From an uncultured Porphyromonadaceae bacterium (lineage in GTDB: Bacteria; Bacteroidota; Bacteroidia; Bacteroidales; Muribaculaceae), in NCBI GenBank assembly GCA_947175205.1, contig CAMWLS010000001.1, forward strand, positions 1-64,000: a stretch of 64,000 bases of DNA. The letters run 5' to 3'. A program made the position numbers and the translations under genes. Shown piece by piece: positions 34,706-44,081 of this stretch. Numbering within the stretch: position 1 is the stretch's first letter; each line of letters starts with the position of its first letter. A model generated the notes under the pieces. The model did not search any database and was not told the origin of the DNA. It saw only the letters and a list, made by a program, of their open reading frames with translations.

Positions 34706-36265
34706 ATGAATGATTTAATTTCAACAGTTGACTGGTCACGTGCGCAGTTTGCGCTGACAGCCATGTATCACTGGTTATTTGTGCCGCTTACCATTGGCCT
34801 CTCACTGGTGGTGGCCGTGATGGAAAGTATTTATGTCAGGACCGGTGAAGAAAGATGGAAGGGAATAACCAAGTTCTGGATGACGCTCTTTGGAATAAAC
34901 TTTGCCATAGGTGTAGCAACGGGTATTATTCTGGAATTTGAATTCGGAACCAACTGGTCCAACTACAGCTGGTTTGTGGGAGATATATTTGGTGCTCCCC
35001 TTGCCATAGAGGGCCTGTTTGCGTTCTTTATGGAAGCTACGTTTGTGGCTGTCATGTTCTTTGGATGGAATAAGGTGAGCAAACGTTTCCATCTTACTGC
35101 CACCTGGTTAACAGCACTGGGTGTGACACTTTCAGCGCTGTGGATTCTGGTGGCCAACGCCTGGATGCAGAATCCTGTGGGCATGAGTTTTGACCCTGCA
35201 CAGATGCGTAACGTGATGACAGACTTCTGGGCCGTGACTTTCAATGAGGTGTCAATGAATAAATTTTTCCATGCCGTGTTCAGTGGCTGGGCGCTTGCCG
35301 GCGTTTTTGTAATAGGCATAAGCAGCTGGCTCTTGTGGCGTAAGCGTAACGTGCAGGCTGCCATAAGCTCAATGAAAGTGGGCGCCTGGGTGGCCGCAAT
35401 AGGTATGATTCTGACCTTCTGGACCGGTGATGGTTCAGCAGTGGCCGTGGCAAAGGTTCAGCCTATGAAGCTGGCAGCCATGGAGGGTCTGTACGATGGT
35501 CACAGCGGAGAGAAGCTTGTGGGCCTGGGCGTGCTTAATTCCGCCAAGAAACCGGGTGACAATGAGCCTGAGATGCTCTTTGAAATTTCTGTGCCTCATG
35601 GCTTGTCCATACTTGCGCGTCATGATATGAATGCTTTTGTACCCGGAATAAATGATATAATTGCCGGTGTGGATGTAAATGAGCAGGGTGATACGATCAA
35701 TACTGTGTCATACGCTGAACGCATTGAAGCGGGAAAACGTGCTCATGACCAGCTCAGGGAGTATGACAAGGCTCGTGCGGCGGGTGATGATTCAGCTATG
35801 CAGGCAGCTGCGGATTCACTGGCAAAAGATTTCAAATTCTTTGGCTACGGGTATTTCAGCAGTCCTGAGGATGCCGTTCCTCCTGTGGCCCTGACTTTTT
35901 ATTCATTCCGTGTAATGGTCTTTGGTGGAAGTCTCTTACTGCTGATAATTCTGATAATGGTGTGGGCCTCATATAAGAAGGTAAGTTTTCTGGAGCGTCC
36001 GTGGCTTCACTGGGCAGGTATGCTGTCCATCCCTCTGGTATGGATAGTATCTCAGGCCGGATGGATTGTAGCGGAGGTGGGGCGTCAGCCGTGGGTTATC
36101 CAGGACCTTATGCCCACAACAGCGGCCATTTCAGATATCCCCGCTTCATCAGTCAAGCTTACTTTCTGGATTTTTGCAGTGTTGTTCACCGCCTTGCTGG
36201 CTGCTGAAGTAAGTATAATGGTAAAATACATTAATCACGCCTCAAAAGGCAATATAGAGAAATAA
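34706..36265 (+). CDS. cydA: cytochrome bd ubiquinol oxidase subunit I
   Basis: A 519-aa CydA. Multiple TM helices are present. His in MYHWLFVPLTIG (about 22) is the heme b595/d-side ligand region. GWALAGVFVIGISSWLLWRKRN follows FFHAVFSGW (heme b558 His). Met in SFRVMVFGG is the second b558 ligand. The Q-loop spans about 240-380. CydAB reduces oxygen to water with quinol, giving nanaerobic respiration and oxygen defence to anaerobic Bacteroidales. cydB follows after 4 bases. Confidence 0.96.
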   Translation: MNDLISTVDWSRAQFALTAMYHWLFVPLTIGLSLVVAVMESIYVRTGEERWKGITKFWMTLFGINFAIGVATGIILEFEFGTNWSNYSWFVGDIFGAPLAIEGLFAFFMEATFVAVMFFGWNKVSKRFHLTATWLTALGVTLSALWILVANAWMQNPVGMSFDPAQMRNVMTDFWAVTFNEVSMNKFFHAVFSGWALAGVFVIGISSWLLWRKRNVQAAISSMKVGAWVAAIGMILTFWTGDGSAVAVAKVQPMKLAAMEGLYDGHSGEKLVGLGVLNSAKKPGDNEPEMLFEISVPHGLSILARHDMNAFVPGINDIIAGVDVNEQGDTINTVSYAERIEAGKRAHDQLREYDKARAAGDDSAMQAAADSLAKDFKFFGYGYFSSPEDAVPPVALTFYSFRVMVFGGSLLLLIILIMVWASYKKVSFLERPWLHWAGMLSIPLVWIVSQAGWIVAEVGRQPWVIQDLMPTTAAISDIPASSVKLTFWIFAVLFTALLAAEVSIMVKYINHASKGNIEK

Positions 36266-36269
36266 AGTC

Positions 36270-37409
36270 ATGACAGAATTAGAATTATTACAGAATTACT
36301 GGTGGCTTCTGATTGCCATCCTGGGAGGTGTACTGGTGTTTCTGCTTTTTGTGCAGGGCGGACAGTCCATGCTTTATAATGACGCACCTGAGGCGGCACG
36401 TCAGCTGATGGTTAACTCGCTGGGCCGTAAGTGGGAACTGACTTTTACAACCCTTGTGGTTTTCGGAGGTGCGTTTTTTGCGTCATTCCCCCTCTTTTAC
36501 AGCACCAGTTTTGGCGGTGCTTACTGGCTGTGGATGCTTATATTATTCAGCTTTGTAATTCAGGCAGTAAGTTATGAGTACAGGCGCAGACGTGGAAATT
36601 TATACGGTACACGTACTTATGACACATTCCTTTTCATAAACGGTTTTGTGGGATGTGTGCTGCTGGGTGTTGCAGTGGGTACACTTTTCTTTGGTGGCGA
36701 GTTTACCGTAGAGAAGACTAACATTCTTAACAGTGCTTCCCCTGTTATCTCGCGCTGGGCTGACACAAGAGGCCTGGAGGCAATAGTTTCATGGCGTAAC
36801 CTGCTGTTGGGACTGATGGTGTTTTTCCTTGCCAGGACTAATGCGGCGCTGTACTTCATAAACAGTATCAGTGATATGAAGGAGTTTGGCGTTAGCCTGC
36901 GCTCCCGAGTCCTGATTAACGGAACTGTTTTTGCATTTCTGTTCATAGGGTTTGTTGTGGTCCTTCTGCGTGCTCACGGACTGCAGTATGAGAACGGGTC
37001 TTTTGTAGTGGTTCCGCATCTTTATCTGAAGAATTTCATTACCATGTGGTGGTTTATACCGCTTTTCCTTGGAGGTACTCTGTGCGTGCTTTGGGGCATC
37101 TACCGTTCAGCATTCAGTGCCGTGTACCGCAAGGGTATATGGTGGACCGGCATAGGTACGGTGGTGGTGGTAATCACGCTCTTCTGTATTGCCGGCTATA
37201 ACAATACAGCATATCTCCCCTCTCTGACTGCTCCTGATGACTCTCTGACCATAGCCAACAGTTCCTCATCTGTGTTCACACTCAAGGTAATGGCGGTGGT
37301 CTCTCTGGTAATTCCGGTGGTAATATGGTATATCTGGTATGTATGGTCCAAGATGAATAACAAGCCACTGACACTGCGGGAGCTTAATAACTCAGACCAC
37401 CAGTATTAA
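36270..37409 (+). CDS. cydB: cytochrome bd ubiquinol oxidase subunit II
   Basis: A 379-aa polytopic CydB with the expected N-terminus (LLQNYWWLLIAILGGVLVFLLFVQGGQSM) and about eight to nine TM helices. It stabilises the heme-bearing CydA in the inner membrane. It starts 4 bases after cydA, and its stop overlaps the YigZ start by 1 base (TAATG), so all three are one message. The C-terminal tail is polar (NNKPLTLRELNNSDHQY). Confidence 0.95.
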   Translation: MTELELLQNYWWLLIAILGGVLVFLLFVQGGQSMLYNDAPEAARQLMVNSLGRKWELTFTTLVVFGGAFFASFPLFYSTSFGGAYWLWMLILFSFVIQAVSYEYRRRRGNLYGTRTYDTFLFINGFVGCVLLGVAVGTLFFGGEFTVEKTNILNSASPVISRWADTRGLEAIVSWRNLLLGLMVFFLARTNAALYFINSISDMKEFGVSLRSRVLINGTVFAFLFIGFVVVLLRAHGLQYENGSFVVVPHLYLKNFITMWWFIPLFLGGTLCVLWGIYRSAFSAVYRKGIWWTGIGTVVVVITLFCIAGYNNTAYLPSLTAPDDSLTIANSSSSVFTLKVMAVVSLVIPVVIWYIWYVWSKMNNKPLTLRELNNSDHQY

Positions 37410-38008
37410 TGAGCGCTGACACATATACAACCATAGCTTCTGAGGCAAGTGCCGTTTACAGGGAAAAGATGAGCCGTTTCCTGGCTTTTGCGCACCCTGT
37501 GGCAAGTGCCTCAGAGGTTAAGGAGAAGGTGGCAGAGTACCGTAAGAAGTATTATGACGCCAGACATGTGTGCTGGGCGTATGTTTTAGGGGCTGACCGT
37601 AAGACTTTCCAGAGTAACGATGACGGTGAGCCATCAGGCACTGCAGGGCGTCCCATCTTAGGGCAGATAAATTCTGCGGAGCTGTCCAATGTCCTTGTGG
37701 TTGTGGTGCGTTACTTCGGAGGAATAAAGCTTGGGACTTCCGGCCTAATCAGCGCTTATAAAGAGGCCACAAGAATGGTTCTGGATGAGGCTGAGAAGGT
37801 GGAAAGACATGAGGAGACCTTAATCAGTTTTGTATTTCCATATCTGAGTATGAACAGTGTCATGAAGCTGGTTAAGAATTCCGGAGCGAGAATAAAATCT
37901 CAGGACTTTAATAACTCATGCGTCATGGAAATTATAATTCGCTCTGATAATGCAGAGGCACTAAGACGCGGACTATCTGATATAGATGGAGTAAGTGTTC
38001 ATGAGTGA
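37409..38008 (+). CDS. YigZ/IMPACT family protein
   Basis: A 199-aa UPF0029/IMPACT family protein. The N-terminal domain carries SRFLAFAHPVAS, ARHVCWAYVLG, DDGEPSGTAGRPIL and VVVVRYFGGIKLGTSGLISAYKEA, the family signature (about 22-125). The C-terminal domain is ferredoxin-like (about 138-199), as in YigZ. E. coli YigZ and eukaryotic IMPACT suggest a translation-linked role, but the activity is unknown. It is translationally coupled to cydB. This pairing may be opportunistic. Confidence 0.9.
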   Translation: MSADTYTTIASEASAVYREKMSRFLAFAHPVASASEVKEKVAEYRKKYYDARHVCWAYVLGADRKTFQSNDDGEPSGTAGRPILGQINSAELSNVLVVVVRYFGGIKLGTSGLISAYKEATRMVLDEAEKVERHEETLISFVFPYLSMNSVMKLVKNSGARIKSQDFNNSCVMEIIIRSDNAEALRRGLSDIDGVSVHE

Positions 38009-38097
38009 ATTAGAATAAATTAACACTTATGATGTAATTTCCTTACCTGTAAGGCGTCTAAAGAGATAGAAATAATTTAAACCAATATTATATTCTT

Positions 38098-40926
38098 ATG
38101 AACAAAATTTTCAAACGTGGTCTAATGCTGGCAGCCCTGATATTGGGTTCTGTTTCAGTATTCGGCCAGATGCAGTTGCCCCAGCTGCCTGTTGACAGCG
38201 CAGTGCGTGTGGGTAAACTGGACAATGGAATGACGTATTATATCCGTCACAATGAAAATCCCAAAGGACAGGCAGATTTCTACATTGCTCAGAAAGTGGG
38301 TTCTATTCTTGAGGAAGACAACCAGCGTGGTCTTGCTCACTTCCTGGAGCACATGTGCTTTAACGGGACAGAGAATTTCCCCGGAAAGAACATGATTAAG
38401 TATCTGGAAAGTATAGGTGTGCGTTTTGGTGTTAACCTTAATGCATATACCAGCATTGATGAAACTGTTTATAACATCAGTGATGTTCCTGTGGCACGTA
38501 AGGGTGTTCAGGACTCATGTCTTCTGATTCTGCATGACTGGGCTTGCGCACTGACTCTTGCTCCTGAGGAAATAGACGCAGAACGCGGTGTGATACATGA
38601 GGAATGGCGTCAGTCAAATAAGGGCAACATGCGTATCATAGAGCAGCAGCTGCCTAAGATTTATCCCAATAACAAGTACGGATACCGTCTGCCCATAGGA
38701 ACCATGGAGGTTGTTGATAACTTCCCTTATCAGGCGCTGATAGATTATTATCACACCTGGTACCGTCCTGACCAGCAGGGTATCATAGTAGTTGGTGATA
38801 TTGATCCTGATTACATTGAAGGTCAGATTAAGAAGATTTTCTCTACAATTCCTATGCCTGAGAATGCCAAGGAGCGTGTATATGTAGCTGTTGAGGATAC
38901 CCCCGGAACTATATATGCTATTGGTTCAGATAAGGAAATGGCGGTGTCTGTAATCATGATGTCTTTCAAGACTGATACCATGGTGCCTGATGAACTTAAG
39001 AACACTCAGGCATTCCTTATCACAGAGTATCTGAAGAATCTTATAGCCAGTATGCTGAATAACCGTCTGGCTGACCTGGCAAAGAAACCTGATTCAGCAT
39101 TTGCAGATGCAAGTGTTGACCTTGCAGAGTTTTTTGTAGCACGCACCAAGGACGCTCTTAATGTACAGATAGTGGCTAAGGAAGGTATGACCACTGAGGC
39201 ACTGAAGGAAGTTTACCGTGAAATCCAGCGTGCTACCCGTACAGGTTTCACTGTAGGTGAGTATGAGCGTGCCCGTGCAGAGTTCCTATCAAGCATTGAG
39301 AAGGCTTACAACAACCGCAATAACACAAAGACTGCATCTTACGTAAATGAGTATGTAAAAAACTTTATTGAGGGTGAGCCTATTCCCGGCATATCCTATG
39401 AGTATGAGTTCTACAATCAGATAGCACCCATGCTTCCCATAGAGGCTATCAACAGTATTCTTCCTGAAATAGTAAAGGATGATAACCGTATTCTTCTGCT
39501 TATGCTTCCTGAATCAGAAAAGGTACCCGTACCCACTGAGGAAGAACTGGCAGCAGCCATGGCAGCTGTAGACGCAGAGACTCTGGAGGCTTATATGGAT
39601 GAGATGAAGTCTGAGCCTCTGATACCCAATCTTCCCAAACCCGGTAAAATCAAAAAAGAGACTGAGCTGGCAGAGTGGGGAGCAACAGAGCTGCTTCTGA
39701 GCAATGGCGTGAAGGTTATTGTTAAGCCCACTGCTTTCAAGGATAATGAAATTGTAATGGACGCTATGGCTATTGGCGGTATGTCAGTACTGCCTGATGA
39801 GATGGCAGCAAGCATCAAGTTCTTCCCCATGGCTCTTATGGAACATGGTCTTGGCGATTATACTTCAACTGATGTGAAGAAGTATCTTCAGGGTAAGCAG
39901 GCAAACGTATCATTTGCCATGGATATGTATAACCGCGAGATAGAGGGCCGTACAACAGTTAAGGATCTCCCCACCATGATGGAGCTGCTGTATATGACTT
40001 TCACTGATGTACAGCTGACTGATGAAGAATTTGCCGCTACTCAGAACTCAATAAAGGGTATTCTGAGCAATCAGGAGTCAACCCCTGAGTTTATCTTCTC
40101 ACGTGATCTGATGAAGACTATCTTCAGCTCACCCAAACGTCAGGCTCTGGTAAGCGCAGATATAGAAGCAGCCACAAAGGCTGAGACTCTGGATATCATG
40201 CGTCAGATGACAGCAAATGCCGCAGACTACACTTTTGTATTCGTAGGAAACATAGATATGGATACTTTCCGCCCGCTGGTTGAGCAGTATATAGCCACTC
40301 TGCCTGCAGACGCAAAGAAAGCTACCAAGGAATATAAGAAAGATCTTGGTCTTGAACCCAAGAAGGGTAATGCCACCACTACTTATACTACTGCAATGGA
40401 GACTCCCCAGTCCTGGGTATTCATAGTCATGCAGGGTAATGAGAATTATAATGGAAAGAATAAGCTTGCCGCCTCAGCTGCCGGTCAGATTCTGAGCAAC
40501 CGTCTGCTGGCCAAGGTGCGTGAAGAAATGGGCGCAACTTACTCAATCTTCATGAAGGGTGACATGACTCGTCAGGGTGACAACAATATTATGTTCCAGA
40601 GTGCGTTCCCCATGAAACCTGAGATGAAGGATGAGGTTCTGGTAATTATCCGTGATATCATTGAGGATATGGCTCAGAATGCTACTGAGGAAGAGTTTGC
40701 TCCCGCTAAGGAGTATCTGCTTAAGGAAGCACAGAAGAGCGCTGAGGAAAATGATGACTGGGCCGGTGCTATTGCGGCTTCAACCCTGAATGGTGTTAAC
40801 ACTTTCACTAGCGCCGTTGAAGAAGTAAATGCTCTGACTCTGGATGATGTTAAGGCTTTAGTAAGAGACATTCTCAGCCAGAACAATTATCAGGTGGTGG
40901 TTCTTGATCCCGAAGTTAAGGAATAA
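38098..40926 (+). CDS. secreted M16 family insulinase-like metallopeptidase
   Basis: A 942-aa two-unit M16 zinc peptidase. It has a signal peptide (LMLAALILGSVSVFGQ). The inverted zinc motif HFLEH (about 81-85, in LAHFLEHMCFNGTENFPG) has the third ligand Glu in ERGVIHEEWRQ (about 162-166). The second half is the inactive M16C unit (ELLLSNGVKVIVKPTAFKDNE onward). Family members degrade peptides in the periplasm. The ATG follows about 90 bases of AT-rich intergenic sequence. A clear terminator follows. Confidence 0.93.
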   Translation: MNKIFKRGLMLAALILGSVSVFGQMQLPQLPVDSAVRVGKLDNGMTYYIRHNENPKGQADFYIAQKVGSILEEDNQRGLAHFLEHMCFNGTENFPGKNMIKYLESIGVRFGVNLNAYTSIDETVYNISDVPVARKGVQDSCLLILHDWACALTLAPEEIDAERGVIHEEWRQSNKGNMRIIEQQLPKIYPNNKYGYRLPIGTMEVVDNFPYQALIDYYHTWYRPDQQGIIVVGDIDPDYIEGQIKKIFSTIPMPENAKERVYVAVEDTPGTIYAIGSDKEMAVSVIMMSFKTDTMVPDELKNTQAFLITEYLKNLIASMLNNRLADLAKKPDSAFADASVDLAEFFVARTKDALNVQIVAKEGMTTEALKEVYREIQRATRTGFTVGEYERARAEFLSSIEKAYNNRNNTKTASYVNEYVKNFIEGEPIPGISYEYEFYNQIAPMLPIEAINSILPEIVKDDNRILLLMLPESEKVPVPTEEELAAAMAAVDAETLEAYMDEMKSEPLIPNLPKPGKIKKETELAEWGATELLLSNGVKVIVKPTAFKDNEIVMDAMAIGGMSVLPDEMAASIKFFPMALMEHGLGDYTSTDVKKYLQGKQANVSFAMDMYNREIEGRTTVKDLPTMMELLYMTFTDVQLTDEEFAATQNSIKGILSNQESTPEFIFSRDLMKTIFSSPKRQALVSADIEAATKAETLDIMRQMTANAADYTFVFVGNIDMDTFRPLVEQYIATLPADAKKATKEYKKDLGLEPKKGNATTTYTTAMETPQSWVFIVMQGNENYNGKNKLAASAAGQILSNRLLAKVREEMGATYSIFMKGDMTRQGDNNIMFQSAFPMKPEMKDEVLVIIRDIIEDMAQNATEEEFAPAKEYLLKEAQKSAEENDDWAGAIAASTLNGVNTFTSAVEEVNALTLDDVKALVRDILSQNNYQVVVLDPEVKE

Positions 40927-40950
40927 GAACAGTAATAGAATATAAGCAAT

Positions 40951-40982
40951 GAAGCCCGGAACCATGAGCGGATCCGGGCTTC
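40951..40982. terminator. terminator after the M16 peptidase gene
   Basis: A 10-base-pair perfect stem, GAAGCCCGGA / TCCGGGCTTC, with a 12-base loop, followed by GTTATTATATTT. It lies between the convergent M16 gene (+) and the small membrane protein gene (-). Confidence 0.82.
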
Positions 40983-41026
40983 GTTATTATATTTGCTGAG
41001 GTGTGGTTGCCGGAGGCAACTATGCC

Positions 41027-41182
41027 TCAACTTTCTTTTTTGTTGCCGTAATAGTTAAGCCAGGCGGCTAATAAACAGAAGCCGGCAGCGGCCAAGAGGG
41101 CTGCAATTAGAAGATCTATCTGGGCAAGCCAGCATGCTATCCCACCGCAGAGAAGAAGTATGCCGGGTATGGGACTTTTCAT
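41027..41182 (-). CDS. 51-aa small membrane protein (not in ORF track)
   Basis: Reading the minus strand from ATG at 41182 gives a 51-aa protein ending in TGA. It starts MKSPIPGILLLCGG, has two closely spaced hydrophobic segments (ILLLCGGIACWLA and LLIAALLAAAGFCLLAAWL) and ends in a charged tail (NYYGNKKES). The start codon lies 3 bases after the stop of the DegT aminotransferase gene, so it is the last gene of that operon, before the terminator hairpin. The hydrophobic pattern plus positive tail suggest an inner-membrane hairpin. I recognise no family. It could assist the WecA-like transferase encoded upstream. Confidence 0.7.
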   Translation of the reverse strand: MKSPIPGILLLCGGIACWLAQIDLLIAALLAAAGFCLLAAWLNYYGNKKES

Positions 41183-41185
41183 GTT

Positions 41186-42424
41186 TTACTTAATTATGGA
41201 GTTTTTAATGGCGTTAACAATGTAGTGAACGTGTTCATCTGTCACGTAAGGTCCTGCGGGGAGGCAGATGCCCACACGGAAGAGTGATTCACTGACACCG
41301 TTTACATAAGCGGGACAGTGACTGAACACCGGCTGTCTGTGCATGGGTTTCCACAGAGGACGGCTCTCAATATTGGCGTTGTTCAGCGCTACGCGGAGTG
41401 CCTCAACATTGTTGTTGGGCTGGCAGTCAGTGACTGCGGATGATACCTGTCTTATTACACCTGCTGCACCACCTACAGCTCCTGTTACAATATTGGAGTA
41501 AGCTTTTTCCTGGTTTACAATTCTCAGTTCAGGGTCAAGCGTGGCTGTCACGAGCCAGAAATTGGAATCATATTCAGCCGATGGATTCTGATGTATCTCT
41601 ATGCCGTGGACATCAGCCATAAGCTGTGTGTAAAGTTCCTGGACGTGTCTGTGGTGCGCAAGGTATCTGTCCAGTACGCCCATCTGTGCGCGCCCGATGC
41701 AGGCTGAGATATTAGAAAGTCTGTAATTGTAGCCAACGGCGGTGTGGTGATAATAAGGGTATGAATCACGGGCCTGAGTTGCGTACCACATGATTTCTTT
41801 TGCAGCCTCAGGGGTCCGGCACAGAAGCGCTCCACCACCTGAGGTAGTAATCATTTTATTACCGTTAAAGCTCAGGACACCGTAGCGGCCGAAGGTCCCC
41901 AGGACCTTATCATTAAAACGTGATCCGAAGCCTTCAGCAGCATCTTCAATAACGGGGATATCATATTTTCCTGCAATGGCAAGAATCCTGTCAATGTTAT
42001 ACGGCATTCCGTAAAGTGCCACCGGAATGATGGCTTTGGGCTTATGGCCGGTTATCTTTATCCTTTCATGAATGGCGTGTTCCAGCAGTTCCGAATCCAT
42101 GTTCCAGCTTTGCGCCTCTGAATCAACAAAGACAGGTGTAGCACCAAGATATGTAATGGGATTGGTAGAGGCACAGAAGGTGAATGACTGAACCAAAACC
42201 TCCTCACCGGGCATAACTCCACAAGCTATTAGCGCCAGATGAATGGCAGCCGTTCCTGATGAGAGGGCAACCACTTCCTTAGCACCTGTAAAATCTTTTA
42301 GTTGCTTTTCAAAAGCAGTTACATCGGGCCCCAGGGGTACTGCCCAGTCCTCTGCAAGTGCAGGTGCAATAAAATCCAGTTCATGGCCTGACATGCGGGG
42401 CTTACACAAAAGAATTCGTTCCAT
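41186..42424 (-). CDS. DegT/DnrJ/EryC1/StrS family aminotransferase
   Basis: A 412-aa PLP-dependent sugar aminotransferase of the EpsN/PglE type. The N-terminus MERILLCKPRMSGHELDFI is followed by VALSSGTAAIHLAL (phosphate/PLP contacts), PVIEDAAEGFGSRF (Asp contacting the pyridine N) and the Schiff-base Lys in LSFNGNKMITTSGGG. Such enzymes form 4-amino sugars, such as UDP-bacillosamine precursors, for surface glycans or glycoproteins. It overlaps the B3/B4 gene by 1 base and is followed after 3 bases by the 51-aa membrane protein gene. The WecA-like gene lies upstream in the same operon. Confidence 0.9.
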   Translation of the reverse strand: MERILLCKPRMSGHELDFIAPALAEDWAVPLGPDVTAFEKQLKDFTGAKEVVALSSGTAAIHLALIACGVMPGEEVLVQSFTFCASTNPITYLGATPVFVDSEAQSWNMDSELLEHAIHERIKITGHKPKAIIPVALYGMPYNIDRILAIAGKYDIPVIEDAAEGFGSRFNDKVLGTFGRYGVLSFNGNKMITTSGGGALLCRTPEAAKEIMWYATQARDSYPYYHHTAVGYNYRLSNISACIGRAQMGVLDRYLAHHRHVQELYTQLMADVHGIEIHQNPSAEYDSNFWLVTATLDPELRIVNQEKAYSNIVTGAVGGAAGVIRQVSSAVTDCQPNNNVEALRVALNNANIESRPLWKPMHRQPVFSHCPAYVNGVSESLFRVGICLPAGPYVTDEHVHYIVNAIKNSIIK

Positions 42425-43092
42425 TAGTGTACTATTTTGTATTCAATATTATGTGCGTTACAGTATATTTTCAAAGTATCAGCCATAAGCTCCGCGACCT
42501 GGTGTGGCGAGAACTCAGCTGTTGAGTATAGGTTTATAAGCACGGATATATGGGTGGTTTTATCTGAGACCTTGGTGCGTTCATTGTCACTTGTGGGAGT
42601 GCCTATTCCTCCTAAGGCGTCACGCCACACCGGCATGCCGCAGATGTTAAGAGTTCCACGACCAATGCCGGTATATGGTTCATTTTCTTTACCTATGCCC
42701 AGGGTCAAAGTGTCACCGTTAATATTATCTCTGTCAAAAATGCCCAGAGAGCTACCGGTTATAAGTGAAACAAGATTCCCGGAATCAACCAAAGCGCTGA
42801 CCTCATACAGTCCCAGACCGCGTACTATTCTGCGCATGAGCTGTTCCTGTGAGGGACGGTATCGGTTAGGGTCTTTGCCGCAGGCTTTATATGCAGCGCG
42901 GGTGGCTTCAATACCCGGACGGTGATTGATGTCAGTCAGTTCGTAGTTCTGCTGTATGCGTTCAGCAGCAGTGCTCATGGCCTCCGAGAGTTCTGCCGGG
43001 GTAGCACCGGGGATGATATCAGCTTCCATGTATACGGCAGTGAATGTAGGTACGGCCTCGTGGAATTCTTCAGAGATTATGATGTTTTTCAT
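42424..43092 (-). CDS. B3/B4 tRNA-binding domain protein
   Basis: A 222-aa protein with the B3/B4 domain found in the beta subunit of phenylalanyl-tRNA synthetase, here free-standing. Family-typical text includes RPGIEATRAAYKACGKDPNRYRPSQEQLMRRIVRG, VDSGNLVSLITGSSLGIFDRDNI and TTHISVLINLY. Free-standing B3/B4 proteins may edit mischarged tRNA or act elsewhere; no activity is established here. It is cytoplasmic. It sits in a glycan operon, 1 base after the WecA-like gene stop and overlapping the DegT start. The operon context does not explain it. Confidence 0.87.
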   Translation of the reverse strand: MKNIIISEEFHEAVPTFTAVYMEADIIPGATPAELSEAMSTAAERIQQNYELTDINHRPGIEATRAAYKACGKDPNRYRPSQEQLMRRIVRGLGLYEVSALVDSGNLVSLITGSSLGIFDRDNINGDTLTLGIGKENEPYTGIGRGTLNICGMPVWRDALGGIGTPTSDNERTKVSDKTTHISVLINLYSTAEFSPHQVAELMADTLKIYCNAHNIEYKIVH

Positions 43093-43093
43093 T

Positions 43094-44050
43094 TTACTCA
43101 GAGTTACGTTTATCTGAGGGATAAAAGCGTTTAAGCAATATAATATATGTTAGTGTCAGTAAGACGCACCACACGGCCATGTAGATATAGCCGTTCACCG
43201 GCAGGAATAACATACCGCATGATACGAGCAGTTGCAAGGCCATATAGCCGGCAGCTACAAGTCTGTGAGGAATATGGAGAACGTACACCAATAACTGATA
43301 AATGTGTTTGCTATGCCTCTGCCCAATATTCTCTCTTAAAACAATGCGATGAATTATGGTGAGTACAGTGTCAGCTCCATATACGGCAATAAGGGTAAGA
43401 TATGCGAAATTACCGGTCTTAATAATGAGTGCGGCAATGGCAAAAACAATGATGTACGCAATACTGACAGCGCCAACATCACCGGCAAAACAGCGTGACA
43501 GGCTCCTGAAATTGAAGAAGAGGAAGACCAGAACTCCCAGTGATGCGACTATCAGGAATTCCTCAGAAATAAAGTGCGTGGAGCTGTTAATATACCATAA
43601 TGGCACCAGGACAGCAAGAGAATAACAGGCTGTGATACCATCTATGCCGTCCATGAAATTAAAGGCGTTAATAATACCTACACCTATGATGAGGGACAGA
43701 ATTACAATCCACCACACAGGATATAATAATGGCATAAGCTGAAGGAGGATGAGACTTGTGGCTATAAACTGAGTAATAAGCCGCATACTTATGGGTAAAG
43801 AATGTATGTCATCCATAAAACTTACGGCGCCTATAACAAGTATGCCTATGAGAAACCAAGGATAGGGTGGAGTATAAAAAACTGTATACAACAGGACTGC
43901 GGCGATGAAAATTACTCCTCCAGCTGTGGGGGTGTTGAAATGGCGTGGGTCACAACAGTTTTCTGACGCAACTATCCTGAACCGTTCGGCTAATCTGAGA
44001 TAGCCAAGTTCCATCAACAATAGTATTATGAATATGAACAAGTAAATCAT
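43094..44050 (-). CDS. WecA/MraY-like polyprenyl-phosphate sugar-1-phosphate transferase
   Basis: A 318-aa polytopic protein of the MraY/WecA/TagO superfamily. About nine to ten TM helices are present, with PTAGGVIFIAAVLL near residue 42, DDIHSLPISMRL (Asp pair) near 86 and NFMDGIDGITA near 132. These enzymes transfer a sugar-1-phosphate from UDP-sugar to undecaprenyl phosphate, starting O-antigen, capsule or glycoprotein oligosaccharides. Unlike canonical WecA, the C-terminal His-containing loop is short (GQRHSKHIYQLL). It is followed by B3/B4 and DegT genes with tight spacing. It lies about 31 bases after the GHL10 gene. Confidence 0.88.
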   Translation of the reverse strand: MIYLFIFIILLLMELGYLRLAERFRIVASENCCDPRHFNTPTAGGVIFIAAVLLYTVFYTPPYPWFLIGILVIGAVSFMDDIHSLPISMRLITQFIATSLILLQLMPLLYPVWWIVILSLIIGVGIINAFNFMDGIDGITACYSLAVLVPLWYINSSTHFISEEFLIVASLGVLVFLFFNFRSLSRCFAGDVGAVSIAYIIVFAIAALIIKTGNFAYLTLIAVYGADTVLTIIHRIVLRENIGQRHSKHIYQLLVYVLHIPHRLVAAGYMALQLLVSCGMLFLPVNGYIYMAVWCVLLTLTYIILLKRFYPSDKRNSE

Positions 44051-44081
44051 TTTCTGATATGCCGCATATTTATAAGTGTAT

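Noticed and set aside
38059-38076. Short CTTAC-CT-GTAAG inverted repeat between YigZ and the M16 gene
   Set aside because: Five-base stem with a two-base loop and no T-run; too weak to call a terminator.
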